DNA of 64,000 bases. Source: Chamaea fasciata. Its lineage: Eukaryota > Chordata > Aves > Passeriformes > Sylviidae. Position 1 is the stretch's first letter. Every line of letters starts with the position of its first letter. The notes under the pieces were generated by a model. It saw only the letters and a list, made by a program, of their open reading frames with translations. It did not search any database and was not told the DNA's origin. Made by a program: the position numbers and the translations under genes. Location of the stretch: NCBI GenBank assembly GCA_029207755.1, contig JARCOQ010000005.1:51735563-51799562 (forward strand). The letters are read 5' to 3'. This document shows positions 13,771 through 29,357 of the stretch, in pieces.

Positions 13771-14036
13771 TGTAAGGAGTGACAGAAAAAGGGGAAACGG
13801 CTTCACACTGACAGAGAGGAGGGTTAGATTTGATCTGAGGAAGAAATTCTTCCCTGTGAGGGTGGTGAGGCCCTGGCACAGGTTTCCCAGAGGAGCTGTG
13901 GCTGCCCTATCCCTGGAAGTGTTCAAGATCAGGTTGGATGGGGCTCTGGGCAACCTGGGCTAGTGGAAGGTGTCCCTGCCCATGGCAAGGAGATGGTCTT
14001 TAAGGTCCCTTCCAGCTCAAACCATTCTACCATTTG
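13771..14036 (+). mobile_element. CR1 LINE 3' end, plus orientation
   Basis: Carries the standard blocks ggcttcacactgacagagag, gaggaagaaattcttccctg, gtggtgaggccctggcacag and ggaaggtgtccctgcccatg, ending in caaaccattctaccatttga. Relatively little diverged. The short overlapping reading frames on both strands are CR1 sequence. Confidence 0.92.
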
Positions 14037-16013
14037 ATGGTCCTCCCCCACCCTGAAACAAACAGAAAAACATCCCCTGGGATGTATCTAATAACTCTCT
14101 GTGTGATGTAGAGGAGTCAGTCACATCGTACCAGCCAGCCATGGTGCTCTGAAAAGATTCAGCTGTTTTAATTGCTTTGTCATCATCAGTGCTCATCAGT
14201 GTTTCACCATGAAGAGTAAGAAGTCCTGAAGCTGGGTGTAAGTTTTGCTGCAATTCACACTTAAATTGAGGAGACTCACCTCCAAAGTGCACGTAGATTA
14301 TGTTTGTAGAAAAAGAAATTCTGGTGTGTGTTTTGAACCATGCTCTGCACAAAGTGAGATACACAAGCAGACTTAAAGTATCACAGCAGAGATTTACTGT
14401 GAGAGAAATAAAGACTTCATTCCCTTACACTTCCAGATAATATTTATCTACAGGAGGTTTTAGGTTCTCTTGTAAAAGCAAATAAAGCCTGGAGCATATT
14501 AACTTCCACTACAGTAAATCATATTTTCTGATACTGCTACAGTGGCTTTATTACAGGAGTGTTAAAAAGTTCTGAAGAAAAGTAGGAATTAACAAGTTTG
14601 CTTGCTCTGCAGATGTCTCCATGAAAGCTGACCTTTTCCATGTATCTTAAATAGTATAAAATTAATTCTCCATCTTTCACTCATGTTTTTCATAAACTGT
14701 TCCACATTAAGTTCAAATCTATGCACAATAAAAGAGAACAATTTAAATCTTCACTAAAACAGCAAAACAGGCAAAATAAAGGATGCTCATGTCTTTATTT
14801 CATTGCCTTAAATTTTATTATCTTAAAGCATAGGCCCTGTGTGATCACAGAACACTTTCCAGTCACAGAACACCCAACAGATGAAAATATATTTGGTGTC
14901 ACTTTAACACATCCTTCCTTTTAAAGAGGTGGGTTTGTTCCTATTTATTGTACTACAGTGGAAACTGATAGACAAGATTCTTTCTTTCTGGCCAAATGGA
15001 AGCTCTTATTTATGTAAAACTTAATCAGATGTGAATAGGAAAGGAAGACCCTGCTGGTTAGTTCAGAAGAAATGAGTTATGCTGACCTGCACCAGGGCAT
15101 TTTTCATTTTACATAGGTGCAATGAACTGCACAAATGCAGTCAGTGAAATCTCTGTTCATACATTCTTCATGTTCATTATGGTACCCAAGTCATAGGAGC
15201 AAGAACTGAGTAATTACCAAAAAGAGACACAGAAATCAAAAGACCAACACTCCCCCACTCTGCTACCTGTCTGCCAGTCCCAAAAGTTCCAGCCAGGATG
15301 TGAGGTTGTGCGGACACACACTGATCTGTTCTGAGCTACTCTCTGTGTTGGGGGATTTCAGCAGCTTTTTGAAGGTGTCACAAATGGGTGAGATCACAGA
15401 CACCTGCAGGCCAGGAGAAGCACATCCCAGTCCTGTCAGACAGAATGCAGGCTTTGAATATTCATTAGCAATAGTGGCTCTATACCCACTTTCCATTTGC
15501 TACCTTTAATTAATAATTGAAGGTATTGAATCCCATCATTTCTGACTGCTGTTCAGGATCCCCAATAAATTGATACGCTGGATTAACACAGCACAGCCTG
15601 AGCATCCCCAGACCCTTGAGTGATCCAAGGAACTGACACAAAAGCTCCCTTCCCATTTCCGAAACTCCTGAGACAGAACATGGTTTCTCTCTAACACTGA
15701 AATGCTACCAAAGGATGAGAGCAGCACATGAAATATTCACAGGGCAAACAGACAGAGAGCCAAAGCAGACCAGAGCAGAACTCCAGACCTGCCCAGACAC
15801 CAGGAAGGCTTCACAGTTTGCAATGACACTGAGATCTTATTGCATCCCTCATCCCAAGTGCTGACAAGGTTCTGTGCTGGAGATCAACTCAGCCTTACCC
15901 CAGGAGGACCAAAGCAGTGGGTTCAAAATCTCCACACCAAACATACAGACTTGCTGAAGACTCAGCGAAAACTTCACACAAACTGTGTGTTTTTGACAGA
16001 TTGGCCACAGGAC

Positions 16014-16042
<29 letters not shown>
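16014..16042. repeat. Poly(A) tract, 29 A
   Basis: 29 consecutive A followed by ggggg. No target-site duplication or recognisable retrocopy upstream, so it is treated as a simple repeat rather than a poly(A) tail. Confidence 0.9.
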
Positions 16043-16045
<3 letters not shown>

Positions 16046-18795
16046 GGAATGGTCTGGTTCATGCCACCTTTATGTCTCAAACACAGGAGGATAAATAAAA
16101 GCATAAAGGAAAAGGGTGCAAAATGTTAAGAGCCAAAATGCCAGAAGCCAATGTGGCATGAAGTCCACAGGAAAACATTAACCCATCATGATTTATTGCA
16201 CAAATTTGTTCAAGACAAGGAAGTTTGTGTCAGAGCAGTTTGTATCACAGGCAAGAAGATTTCCTATTTGGTGTTTGGAGCTTTAAAGTTAATCCATCCT
16301 TCTGTTGAATTAAAGCAACCAACCAGGGTGACTTTGCGGTCTCAGCTGAGTGGGGCAACACCCAGTTCCAGCTGCATCCCTACACTCCAGTGACCAGTTG
16401 TAGATGTTATCCCAGAAGTGCACAGCCCTCTGGACACCACCCTGTCACTGTACAAACCCAGCAGCTGCTCCTGCAGTACTCACACCTTACCCTCTTCAGG
16501 ATTTAAATATTAAATACCACAAGAGTTTAAAGCCTCGTTAACAGCAAATATTTTTTCTCTTGGAATGCCAGCCATTTTTTTTTCATCTAAATAATCCTAA
16601 CAAGGGTATGTACCCTAAGTAGCAAGATCCTTTTTTATTTCTCCTTCTAACTTTACAAATTCTGTCAAAAAAAAAAACCAAAAACAACAAACCAACAACC
16701 AAAAAACTACAACTGAAACAACCAAACTTACTGATACTAATTGAAGCTGCAGGTGTCAGGGCAGAGTGAAACAAGCATATCCATGAGTATTTCAGGAACA
16801 TTTGCGAGTGATTTATTTGCATTAAAAACTACAACAGCCAAAATCCAGAAAATCAGGTTTGTTTGGCTAGATAGAAAAGCACCTAAGGGGAGCTACATCC
16901 CTGAAAGATGGAACTGGCTTTTTTTGGGCTGAAGATGAATACTGGAACACACTGAAAACAGAACAGAAGACTCAAAGAAGAAAGCAAAGATACATCTAAA
17001 CACCTACCATTGCCTGAGGATTCCACTTGAAGGCAGGACTCTGTTTCCAGTCTCAGCTCCCACCATCAATCCAGAGTGTGTCATGACCCAGCTGCTACAG
17101 GAAACTAGAAAATCCTTCATTCAGAGTTTAGTGCAAAATTCTGCATGCAGATTTGTGTTCAGAATAGCCAAACAGCAATGAGTTAAACATTCAATAAATT
17201 AAAAACCTTTTTTTCCCCCTCCCTAACCTGAAAAAAAGTAGCTAAAGTCTTTGTGTGTTCTCAGCATTCATGACAAAAGAGCTGGAAGATCCATCTAGGT
17301 ATCAGCCTAGGAGATGTGGGACTCTAAAGGCCCCTTCTCCTGCACCTGCACTGCAGCAAAATTCTTATGTGAGCTGAAAACAGGTGAGGGAGATGAGGAG
17401 GGTGACCCATGAAATGGACCTGTCCTTGACCTGTCCTCCTCCTAAGGATCAACCAGTGCTTTTTCTGCAGCTTTCCCTGTCACAACTGCAGGCTCGCCTG
17501 CTCCAAAGCCAAATGTGCTGCTGCTCCTACCTAGTGAGAGGAGGTCACCAAATATACAATCTACAATTACAGTTTCTTCTGCTAGCTGTAAAAGGTTTCT
17601 ATTCAAGAGTCGCAATTGTCTTCTCGTTGGAATAAAATGTGAGGTATTTTAGGAAGCTCTTAGAGAAGCTGAGTGGATTGAAGCATTGTTGTGCTAATTA
17701 AAGCTTCTTTGATTTTCCAAAGCTTCATCTAACACTCTGTGAAGTGAGCATTTTTATAGCAAGGGCAGCCATGGGAGGTAATGCAACTCCAAAAGTACCT
17801 GGTAGAAGCCTTGAGCACAGAATGTTTCTCATCTTCTTTTCTCCACAGACTGAAAAAGAGCACGAAATCGTGGTGTTTTACAGCCTTCTGAGAGAAAAAG
17901 ACACAACCCTGTTTACTCCTGTGGGCTCTGGGTTACCTCAAGAGCCTGTGTTTGGCTGTGGCAGGCCAGAGCAGCTGCTCTCGGGGACAGCCCTGAGTCA
18001 GATGTCTGACCTGCTTTGGCAGCCAGACCATCTGACTTAAACTGCCAGCCCTGAAGGCACCTGCTCCAGATGCTGCAGAGGATGGGAAACACTTTAACTC
18101 TGGGGAAGGGTGCACCCATCAGAAAAGTTTGGTTTTGCTTTCAGAGCTAGAAGTTGTTTTACAGTTTGGAGAGGTTTTAGGATTCTTATTCATTGAAGAA
18201 TAAAGACCTGGTTTCTGCATGGCAAGAGAATGTATATTCACACCTGGGATCCGTAGGATTCCATAAAACAATTGTTTTGTAGCCATTAATCAAACAGTAC
18301 AGGAAAACTGACCAACTTCCAAGATTACTGCCAGATAAATTTATGTTGAAATAATCAATATTAGACAAAGAAGGTAAGAGGAAAATAGCATCTTGTTACT
18401 GAATGTACTCGGTCCTTCTCTGTATTGAAAATCTGCTGAATTATTGCTCTTCTTAGAACACACTTGCCAGAGCAGCTGAAGAAGAAAGGAGCTTATTCCA
18501 TGGATCTTCATGTCTGTTACCTAAGCTATAACTGCAGAGACATTTTTTCCCCTCAGTGTAGGATGCTTTAGAGAGAACCTATACAGGAGGTGGCTTGGTG
18601 TAACCGGAGGAAGGACTCAACATACAACCTTATTGTAAATTTATGATGTATAAAATACAACCTAGGAGGATTTGCATTTTGAGGTAAAAACCCCACACAT
18701 TTACTTTTGAGATTAAGTAAGGAATTAACACAGACATTCAACTAACCCAGTACACAGTGTTGGTTGGTTGGATTTTGTTGGTTTTGGTTTGGTTT

Positions 18796-18857
18796 ATTTT
18801 TTTTTCTTTTTTTTTTTTGGGGGGGGGGGGGTGGGGGTTTGTTTGTTTGTTTGTTTT
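18796..18857. repeat. Poly(T)-poly(G)-(GTTT)n compound tract
   Basis: T-run (with one C) switches abruptly to 13 G at about 18819, then t-ggggg, then four to five gttt units at 18838-18857. Confidence 0.9.
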
Positions 18858-20474
18858 TAATGGAGTGATTTTAGTGGGCAAAATCATGTTCCTTGGTCCT
18901 GAAGGAACAAAGTTTCAACGGGAAATAACAGGAACTTTGCTAAGAGCAAATGGGAGAAGATTGCTAATGCAGAGATGATAAACAAGCTTTTTTTTGTTTG
19001 GGTTGGGTTTTTTTAAACACAAGAAAGAGAAGAGAGAAGCAATGAGACTTTAGACACACCTAGAGCCAGCAAAACTCAATGGCAGTGATCCCCCCCCTTG
19101 ACCACCACAAAGCAGCCAACAACAAACAGCTTGGACCAGACCCATTTAAGATCACTGCAAATCCCTACTGACAGCCCAACAAAAACTATTTCAGACAGTT
19201 TGTAAGTGACATTCAATCAACTGACTAAACACTCAAAGCCACCGATGAACAAAGGTTTCATTGACAAAAGCTTTTCTTGACCAAGAAGGCAAAACAAGTC
19301 AGGCAACAAAATCACAGGACAGGCCACATAGAATGTTCTGGTTCATGTAAGGTTGGGATACTTTCACTTCATTTCACCAATGTGTGATCAGCCCTCTGTG
19401 TGCATCCCACTGTTGGAAACTTCCCCCATCTCCTGAAAAGCTCATCTCTAGGTGGACTCCCAACACAGGACAGCTTTGGCACAAAATAATGAGCATTTTT
19501 GTCATTGCCTCCTTTGCGTACAACACAACACTGGGACACGGCACGTGTGGCTCTGCATGAAACACGCCTTGATAAAGCAATTTTCCACAAAAAACAACAT
19601 CAAGTCACTTGGATTTACTGACATCCAACCCAACCCAAAGCCCATGGCTGGTCACACAGTGGTTTGAAACCTGGTTACAAGTCTGCACTTAGATGATAAT
19701 GCTAATTAACAGCCACAAATCTTTGGAGGGTGCAATCGGTGTCCATGGCCAGTAGGTTTAACCCAGTTCTGAGTTTTGGTGGGACTGAGTGATGTCTCAG
19801 AAGTGAGGGCAGCACAGTTTGGCCCCAGAACATTATTCAGGGCTAGGTACAAAGCCTGCAGAAGCCAAACCTTGGGATTAATTGCACTGTAAAGCTTGAG
19901 TTGACATTTACAAGCCTCTCAAAGCCCACAGCCACATTTCCCACTCACTGCATTGCCACTACTTACACCACTCAGTAGGAAAACCATCAATAAAGCAACC
20001 ATTCATTTCAGACAGAACTGGCCAATAGTGACAGCTAAGAAACCAGACTCCAGAAAATAACCAGACAGAATAAACCTGGGTAAGATCCTTAAAAATTATC
20101 TTTAATTGATGCCAAGTATGAACAGATGAACGAGTACAGAAGCAGGTAAAACTGCATAGATGAAAACTATGCATTTCAAATAGTTCAAGAACTCATAACA
20201 TCAGATGTTCTAAAAATGGTAAGTCAAACAATTTCACTACTTGGAAGTAAAATGAGCTGTAATGTGACAATGAAGTACATACTTGACCCAAAGTATAAGC
20301 GATTGGTAAATGGTGGAAATAAGTACAGCTGTGTCAGCTTAAATGGTTTGTTGCCCTGATGGTGCACTTTCATATGGAGACTATTCAGTTTATATATTTC
20401 ACATTGGCAATATTTGATCTTGAAAGTCAGAGGTATGTCTGAGAGGCCATTTACAGTTCTATTGACAGCTGTTA

Positions 20475-20480
20475 TTTATT
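20475..20480 (-). terminator. KCNA1: Candidate KCNA1 polyadenylation signal (AATAAA)
   Basis: The plus strand TTTATT gives AATAAA on the transcript strand, embedded in aatgaataaataacag, about 6.2 kb after the stop codon, a length compatible with the known KCNA1 3' UTR. The AATAAA at 20884-20879 and the ATTAAA at 20106-20101 are competing sites. Confidence 0.35.
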
Positions 20481-22348
20481 CATTTCAAACCGACATACTG
20501 CAAAACCCCCATGTTTTACATGTAAAGGAATGGAAAAAAAAAAAAGATTTAGTCGTAGCAGGTTATAGGTAAGGGTTTTCTGAATTTAGTCATAAAAATA
20601 TCATTTTTACTTTTGTACAAAAGTAAAATATACATTTGATCCCAATTACATTATAGAAATGTCACTGAAACAATAACATGGATCAAAGACTGATGCACCT
20701 AAAGGAACTGAATGCAGTGTCTTCATTTCATTATAGAAACTAGAAATGGAAGATGATTTCTTTTTATATATAACTTGTAGTGACATTTGCTAGAGCCTGT
20801 GAACAGGTGAAATATACAGAATTACATAGATATTAACAGAAACCTTGAGACAAATTTCAGTTAAGACCTCAGTTTCATTTTATTTCCTTTGAAAATATCA
20901 AAGCATGCTATGCCTTGACAGCATAAATTGTTGACCTCACCGGTGGCAAGTTCACAAGTACTGAGTGAAACTGTAGAACACCCTGAAGTTTCTTTTTTTT
21001 TTTTTCTTTTTTGTTTTTTTTGCAGATACAAATACTGACACCTTTAAGAATACTTGATAAGCGTTTCAGGAAAAAGAAATTCCCTACACCTGATTAAGTA
21101 AATCCAGAACAACAGAAAACAGAAAAAGAAACTCAGCCTGAATTAAGTCCAACCAAAATTGAAGTGTAGATCCCTGGTTAAAGCATCTCAGAAGAGTAGC
21201 CTGTTCCAGACTTGCAGGAGGCAGGTCTGGGACAAACTTGCCCTGCTGTGCAATTGCAAGGACAGCTTTCCAGTTCCATCCAGCTCTGCAGCTACAGAGG
21301 CTAAATCACACCTTGAAGCTGACTCTGCATCCCTGTGAGTATGAAATTACTCTGAGGATCACTGGCATCAGGCTGCTGGAAGCCTAGAGGATCAGACCAT
21401 TCCTGGAAAAGCTGCAGTACCTCCCTCTTCTTCAGGTTAGGGGAAAAGATTAATCCAGAATGGCACCCCTCAAGCAACAGTTATCAAGGTAGCATTTGGA
21501 ATGGAATACATCCTCTCCGTGTATTGCATATGTATGCAGAAGATTTTGTTCTAAAATATACCTTTCTTTCCACCTTTTTCTAATAAATTTCAGATGTTCC
21601 TGACCTAGTATTGGTTGTGTTTTGTTTAATAAATGCGCATATAAGAAACTGCACTGTTCAAGTGTGGACTATGGAAAAGTGAAACTCGCCTTCAGTTCCT
21701 TAAAATCAGCAGGTTTTGAGGTTACACTTGGGCTTCAGCTCTCTCATACCAGAAACTAACTTCCGGTACTTCTGCCTAATGAAAACGATTGTCCCTTAGT
21801 AAAGAAAAAACCATGTCAATACAAGTTGCCACTGCTCCTGTTGCCAGTTGGGGCTGCTGCAGCCTCTAATGAATGATACACAGCTGGTTTGCTAAGAAGG
21901 GTCTGATCCCTGAAATCTCTGCGTGAGCAAAAACCACTGCTGCAAACAAGAGGACTTTGGTGGCTGAATTTTTTCTGTCTCCAGTGCTTTGTTCTGTCTC
22001 ACAAGTGCTTGTCCAGGCGACTAACGGTACATCAGGCTAGCATGTGTGCAGTTTTGTAAAGTGGAAATTAATTTCCTTGGGCCACAATTGTTTTCAGCTC
22101 CCCTGAAGGCAGCAGGGTGGATTTTCCTCACAAAGGTGTAAACCAGGAACAAAGGGAGAGACTCACCAGAACTGGCACCAGGATCAAGCATTGACTTTCC
22201 CCTCAGTGAGCCAGGCTGTGAATCTGCAGCACTCGTCTACCAAGAGTTTTGGTGCACGTGGGCACCCCCTGCACAGTGGGGTCACTTCCAGTATATCCAG
22301 TGATTACTACAGGCTTATCTGTCTGAATGGACTTGTGAGGCAGATGAG

Positions 22349-22498
22349 GTAAACTGCATTAAGCCCCATTGTGTTCGGAATTAAAGCAGCCTTAATTCAA
22401 TTCAGGTTACTTCCCTTTCAAAAAGAATGACTCCAAATCAGATTAAGGCTGCTTTAATACTGCAACAGAATGTCCATGCTGGGCTTTAAAGCAGTTTA
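22349..22498. repeat. Nested imperfect palindrome, about 150 bp
   Basis: Inner arms 22380-22396 and 22442-22458 are perfect 17-bp inverted copies (attaaagcagccttaat). Outer arms 22350-22366 and 22481-22498 are inverted copies with one mismatch and one gap. The stretch between inner and outer arms also pairs in part (cattgtgttc against cattctgttg). The whole can fold as one long hairpin on either strand. It may be a MITE-type DNA-transposon relic, an ancient palindromic amniote repeat, or a structured element of the KCNA1 3' UTR. No target-site duplication is obvious. Confidence 0.75.
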
Positions 22499-23300
22499 AC
22501 AAATCTACTTTAAATGCACACCTTTCGTTAATTTGGATTAGCTTTCCTGAAGTCCCTGGTGGAGATAAGGCTCAGGAGACCCCATGCAGGGAATCTGCAT
22601 GGGTTTGTTAGGTTGCTGTTATCTCACAGCCTGGCTTACTGCACCCTAACTTCCTCATGAAGGTGACTAAATCCAGTTCATGGCCTGTGCTGGAGCAGCC
22701 ACACAGAGGGTTTGAGCTGTCAGCAGTCTTGCAGCAACCCCTTGGTTCTGTGAAGGAACAGGGTACAGTGTCCTTCATTTCCACTCTGACCTTGCTCCTC
22801 TGCCTCTCCCTAGTGCTCTAGAGCTAAGTATGGTAGAACCAGATGGGGAATTTTGGCAGGGATACCAGCCTATGGGATTCCTGCCCGCTGACTCTCTGCT
22901 TCATTCCTGCCTCTGCACTGCAGTGCACTGCTGCCTTGCCCTTGCCAGGTAAATTCCCTCATCCCTTTCCCTGAGTGGATGAAGGAAAAGCTGCACAGGA
23001 CCAGCTAAGAAGCACAGAGAAGCACAGAGCAGGGGGTGGTAGAGAGGGCTCGAGGAATGACTCCTTCTGCTGGAAAAGCTGCCTTCCCCTCATCAAATTA
23101 AAATCTGCCATATCCACTGCGCTCCCTAGCCAGCATTTCTTCCAGGAGATCCCTACCAAAGGAATTCTCTTGACTCTTTCAGAGAAGCACTACACAGGCC
23201 ATCAGCTCATTTCCAGTCCTCTTCCAGTTACATAAAAAAACCCTTAGAGTCCATGTGTGGCAAAAAGAAACATAAGGGCCAAAAGAAAAAAAGAGATATA

Positions 23301-23307
23301 AAAAGAA

Positions 23308-23351
<44 letters not shown>

Positions 23352-23353
23352 AA
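23301..23353. repeat. (GAAA)n microsatellite
   Basis: About 11 nearly perfect aaag/gaaa units flanked by A-rich sequence. It is purine-only on the plus strand, pyrimidine-only on the KCNA1 transcript strand, and length-polymorphic in principle. Confidence 0.95.
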
Positions 23354-24243
23354 TAAAAAAGGATGCTTTCTGATAAGAACAGGCAGTTTGTTAAGTGCAC
23401 CTTCAGGCCCACAAAGACATTTCAGCACTCCTGTGTAAAGGGAGTAAGAACCTTGTTTTTGTTGTTTATTTTTTTGTGTCAAACTTGTTGAAAATGCATG
23501 CCTATGCTACATGAGGTTAATTCCTGTACTCCATATGGTTTGAGATCCTTTGCAGTGAGCTATAAATGGACAAAGCAACATTCAGGCTCCCCAAACCACG
23601 AGTTCTTATAGTCCGTCCCGGTCTCCTGACAAAGAATCGCTGCATGCAGCACTCTTCTCTGTGCATAAGCAGAATGATCATTCCTCTGCACGTTAAATTA
23701 AGGTGTGCACACCCAGCTGGGGAAGAAGGTACCCAAGTGAGGCCTCATCTCCCAAATGCATCCTTCTGATCATGGGTCCCATAGCACTGAACTGATTATT
23801 GCTGTTTAGTTTAGTCAGATGGTGATTTTATAAGCTGAGTGCAGCATTCAAGTCCATTTTGACATCAGAAGTCATATCCTACGATTCAAGAGTTTGGGAA
23901 GATCAGGATCACTGGAATTTAAGGGGGAGAGAGGTGTACAGTGGGCAAGGGCATGAGCAGGGGACAGGAAAGAGGCTTTACAGCATCTGCTTAGAGGATG
24001 TAATGCCCTGTTTCATCTGATGCTTTGCACTTCTTGCAGGAGTTAGAGCTCCGTCAGTTCTTGATCTTTCTCATCACTAAGATTCACAGAAGTCAGTGAG
24101 AAATAAAGTCAAGTTTTCCTGGAAACCTGGCTGGTCAAGCTTGTGCGTAACTGCAGAGTTAGGGTTGGTTTTTAGCTCTAAGTGCCTCGATTTTATTTTA
24201 TATATACATGTGTCTGCACATGTATGGAACACGCACAAGAGCA

Positions 24244-24290
24244 GACATACATATATATATATATTTATACACATATATACATATATCAGA
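24244..24290. repeat. (TA)n/(CATA)n-rich simple repeat
   Basis: Alternating acatatata units with interruptions, in the presumptive KCNA1 3' UTR. Confidence 0.8.
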
Positions 24291-25509
24291 AAGATAGGGG
24301 AGGAAAGGATCTGTACAGTGTGGAAGGAGATGTGTTCAACAGCAGTTGGCCAAATGCTAAGTGCAGAATGAAGATCCTCAACTTTGTCCATTTGAAAATT
24401 TAAGATTAGTGCCTACGTTCCTTCAGATCAAAGGTTGTTATCTTCCAGGGCCTAGCAGTCGGTTGGCATGTTGCAGAAGATACCTTCTCCTAGCATTGCT
24501 TCCCTCGCCAGGAAATGATGGAAGTAGAGTAAGATCAGGGACCAGGAAGAAGAACATGGCTCAAAGGCTGTGATGGGATCTAAGATCTGAAAGGGGATGG
24601 AGAAGACAGGGATGGGAGGGCCCTGAAAAGCCTTTCCCATCTACCTGCTGGGGAATCTAAGGGAAAGAAGAGCACAGTCCTCCAGTCTGGTTGCCTGACT
24701 GGGTGATGCCAGGGCTCCTATTCCTCCTGCTCCCTGCTCTGCAGGGACAAGCTGCCAAAAAGCCACCTCAGGAAAGGGCAGGCAGATACAGTGATGGCAG
24801 TGATGCCTCTATGAACAACCTGGGAAACCTGAAGCCTTGCATGTTCACAACTATGAGATATTTGGCAGAAGCCAATGCAGAGCCCTGCAGCATCAGACTG
24901 CCTGGGGAAGGGAAGTATTCCAAGGGCACTAGTGGTCTCTTCCTGCCTCTTCTGCATCCCTCTTACTCACACTTGATCTTTCTGTCCCTAAACCCTTCTG
25001 TGCTGTGCCAGTAGACAGCACAGGACACTCCTGACAGTAGACTGACCCCCTGTCCTTTCCCTTGGTGTCTCTGATCCACTCAGTTCCTGGAGGCACTTTC
25101 AGCAGTTTTGGGGGGTGTAAGATAAAGGCACTGCGCAACTCTCTCAATCAATCTGCTGAGTCTCTTCAGTGAGTTTTGGGGGGGATACAAAAAAGTCTCA
25201 ACTGATGACTGCAAAAGAAACCAGCTGCTGCAATTTGGATGCATATAATAGATAAATTTCATTTACATTCTGAGAATGCACCAAAAAGCATGCATCTGCA
25301 CCTTTCATCTATAGAGGATACTAGGTTTTTAGGTGTTGCTATATATAACTCGACTTCTTAATATTCCATATAGCTTTCCCTTTAAGGGATAGGATATGTT
25401 CCTTTCTGACAATGCCTGGACAAAAGCCAACACATTTCCCTGAGCAATGCAGGAAAACAATCAGGTTTCTCTAATCAGTTAATTCAGGCCCTCAGTCTAT
25501 CAAGCGCAA

Positions 25510-25579
25510 TTTTTTTATTATTTTTATTGTTATCATTATTGTTGTTATTATTATCATCATTAGTAGTAGTAGTATCATT
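25510..25579. repeat. Degenerate A/T-rich trinucleotide tract
   Basis: A run built from att, gtt, atc and agt triplets, ending in four agt units, within the presumptive KCNA1 3' UTR. On the transcript strand it reads as aac/aat/gat/act triplets. Probably a diverged microsatellite. Confidence 0.7.
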
Positions 25580-26700
25580 GACTTCATGCACTAATTAATT
25601 CAAGTTACACTTTAATCAAATAGGCCATAATGCTGAATATTTGAACATGCTTTGATCTCCAAAAGTTATTGTTCCCATTTGACTAACATACGCACTTAAA
25701 TACAGTACTTTAAATTACTAGTCAACGATTTAATAAATTAAGGAGTGCACTTCTGGTGAATGCAAATCAAAAAGAAAAAGAAGAGAAACAAAAAAAGAGA
25801 GGAGGAAGGACCTATTTTTAGAAGATTCAGTTCAAACGAAAGCTTATCCGCTATTGTCTGAGGTAACGTTTCAAGCATGCGATCATAAAATAAATAGTAT
25901 CAAATTCAAACATGCTTATATTAAACTCCATTGTGCTATCTTGCAACAGAGGGGCTTAAAGTTTTGTATCCAGTTCCAAACGGGGACGGGGGGAAAAGTG
26001 TGTTTCTATCATCTGCATGTGAGACAACTTAGCAGCATTGCAGATGTTTTGTCTTCAGTTTTGTTTGTTATTCCCCTTTTAGGATATTTCTTCTACAGAC
26101 AGCAAAAGAGACCAGGCTTAAGAAGGTTTTTTAATAAGGTGGTGTGTGGATCTGTAGATTGGAAGGATGGAATCTTTCACAGAGGGGGCGGAAGGAAAAT
26201 TTGCACTCCTTCATAAACACCACGGCAAATGCTCGCCGCAGGTTTTGGCTGATCTTTTTTTACTATTATTATCTGATGCACTTTCTTGCAACTGTGCAGT
26301 TTTGCAGAATATTTTTAATGGAATCCATGCATATGCTTAATAGCTCTAAAAACTGTCTTGCTTAGTTTAAGATAACTTTATCCAAAAAGAAAAAAAAATA
26401 ACAAAGAAAAAGGAGATAGGAGAGGAAAAGTTTAGCATCATAATGGCTTAAAACTAAACTAGTTCAAATGATTATCATTTGCCAGGTGGAAAATGTTTTT
26501 TTGAAAATAAACAAAACTTTATCTTTCATGGATCCTGGAAGCTTCTTTATCGCAGAGCAAAGATTTGCAATGCAACAATGCATTTACGAGGTAAATAAAG
26601 CATTCAAAGACTATCAGTAAAGCATCTACAAAGTGTGACTGTGTCACTAAAGTCTTCAAGCTGTGAGTGGGGATTTTGTTTTGTTTCTGTTTTTTTTTGT

Positions 26701-29357
<2,657 letters not shown>

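Larger units (their letters stand above)
14037..20100. other. Intergenic downstream of KCNA1
   Basis: Contains the poly(A) at 16014, the T/G/(GTTT) tract at 18796 and A/C-rich low complexity at 16663-16720. No exon, no CR1 copy and no RNA gene recognised. An ATTAAA on the minus strand at 20106-20101 could be a distal KCNA1 poly(A) signal. Confidence 0.55.
20450..26700 (-). other. KCNA1: Probable long KCNA1 3' UTR
   Basis: From the TAA stop the sequence runs more than 6 kb without any CR1 copy or LTR, unlike most of the flanks, and is AT-rich. Mammalian KCNA1 mRNAs have 3' UTRs of several kb. Candidate poly(A) signals on the minus strand are AATAAA at 20884-20879 and 20480-20475, with ATTAAA at 20106-20101 as an alternative further out. 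The end chosen (about 20450) is 25 bases past the second signal and is an estimate. It contains a (GAAA)n run, a triplet-like A/T tract, a TA-rich run and a nested palindrome, listed separately. Confidence 0.5.

Noticed and set aside
16014..16042. Poly(A) tail of a processed pseudogene
   Set aside because: No target-site duplication and no gene-like sequence upstream; the same holds for 31924-31958 and 46756-46780.
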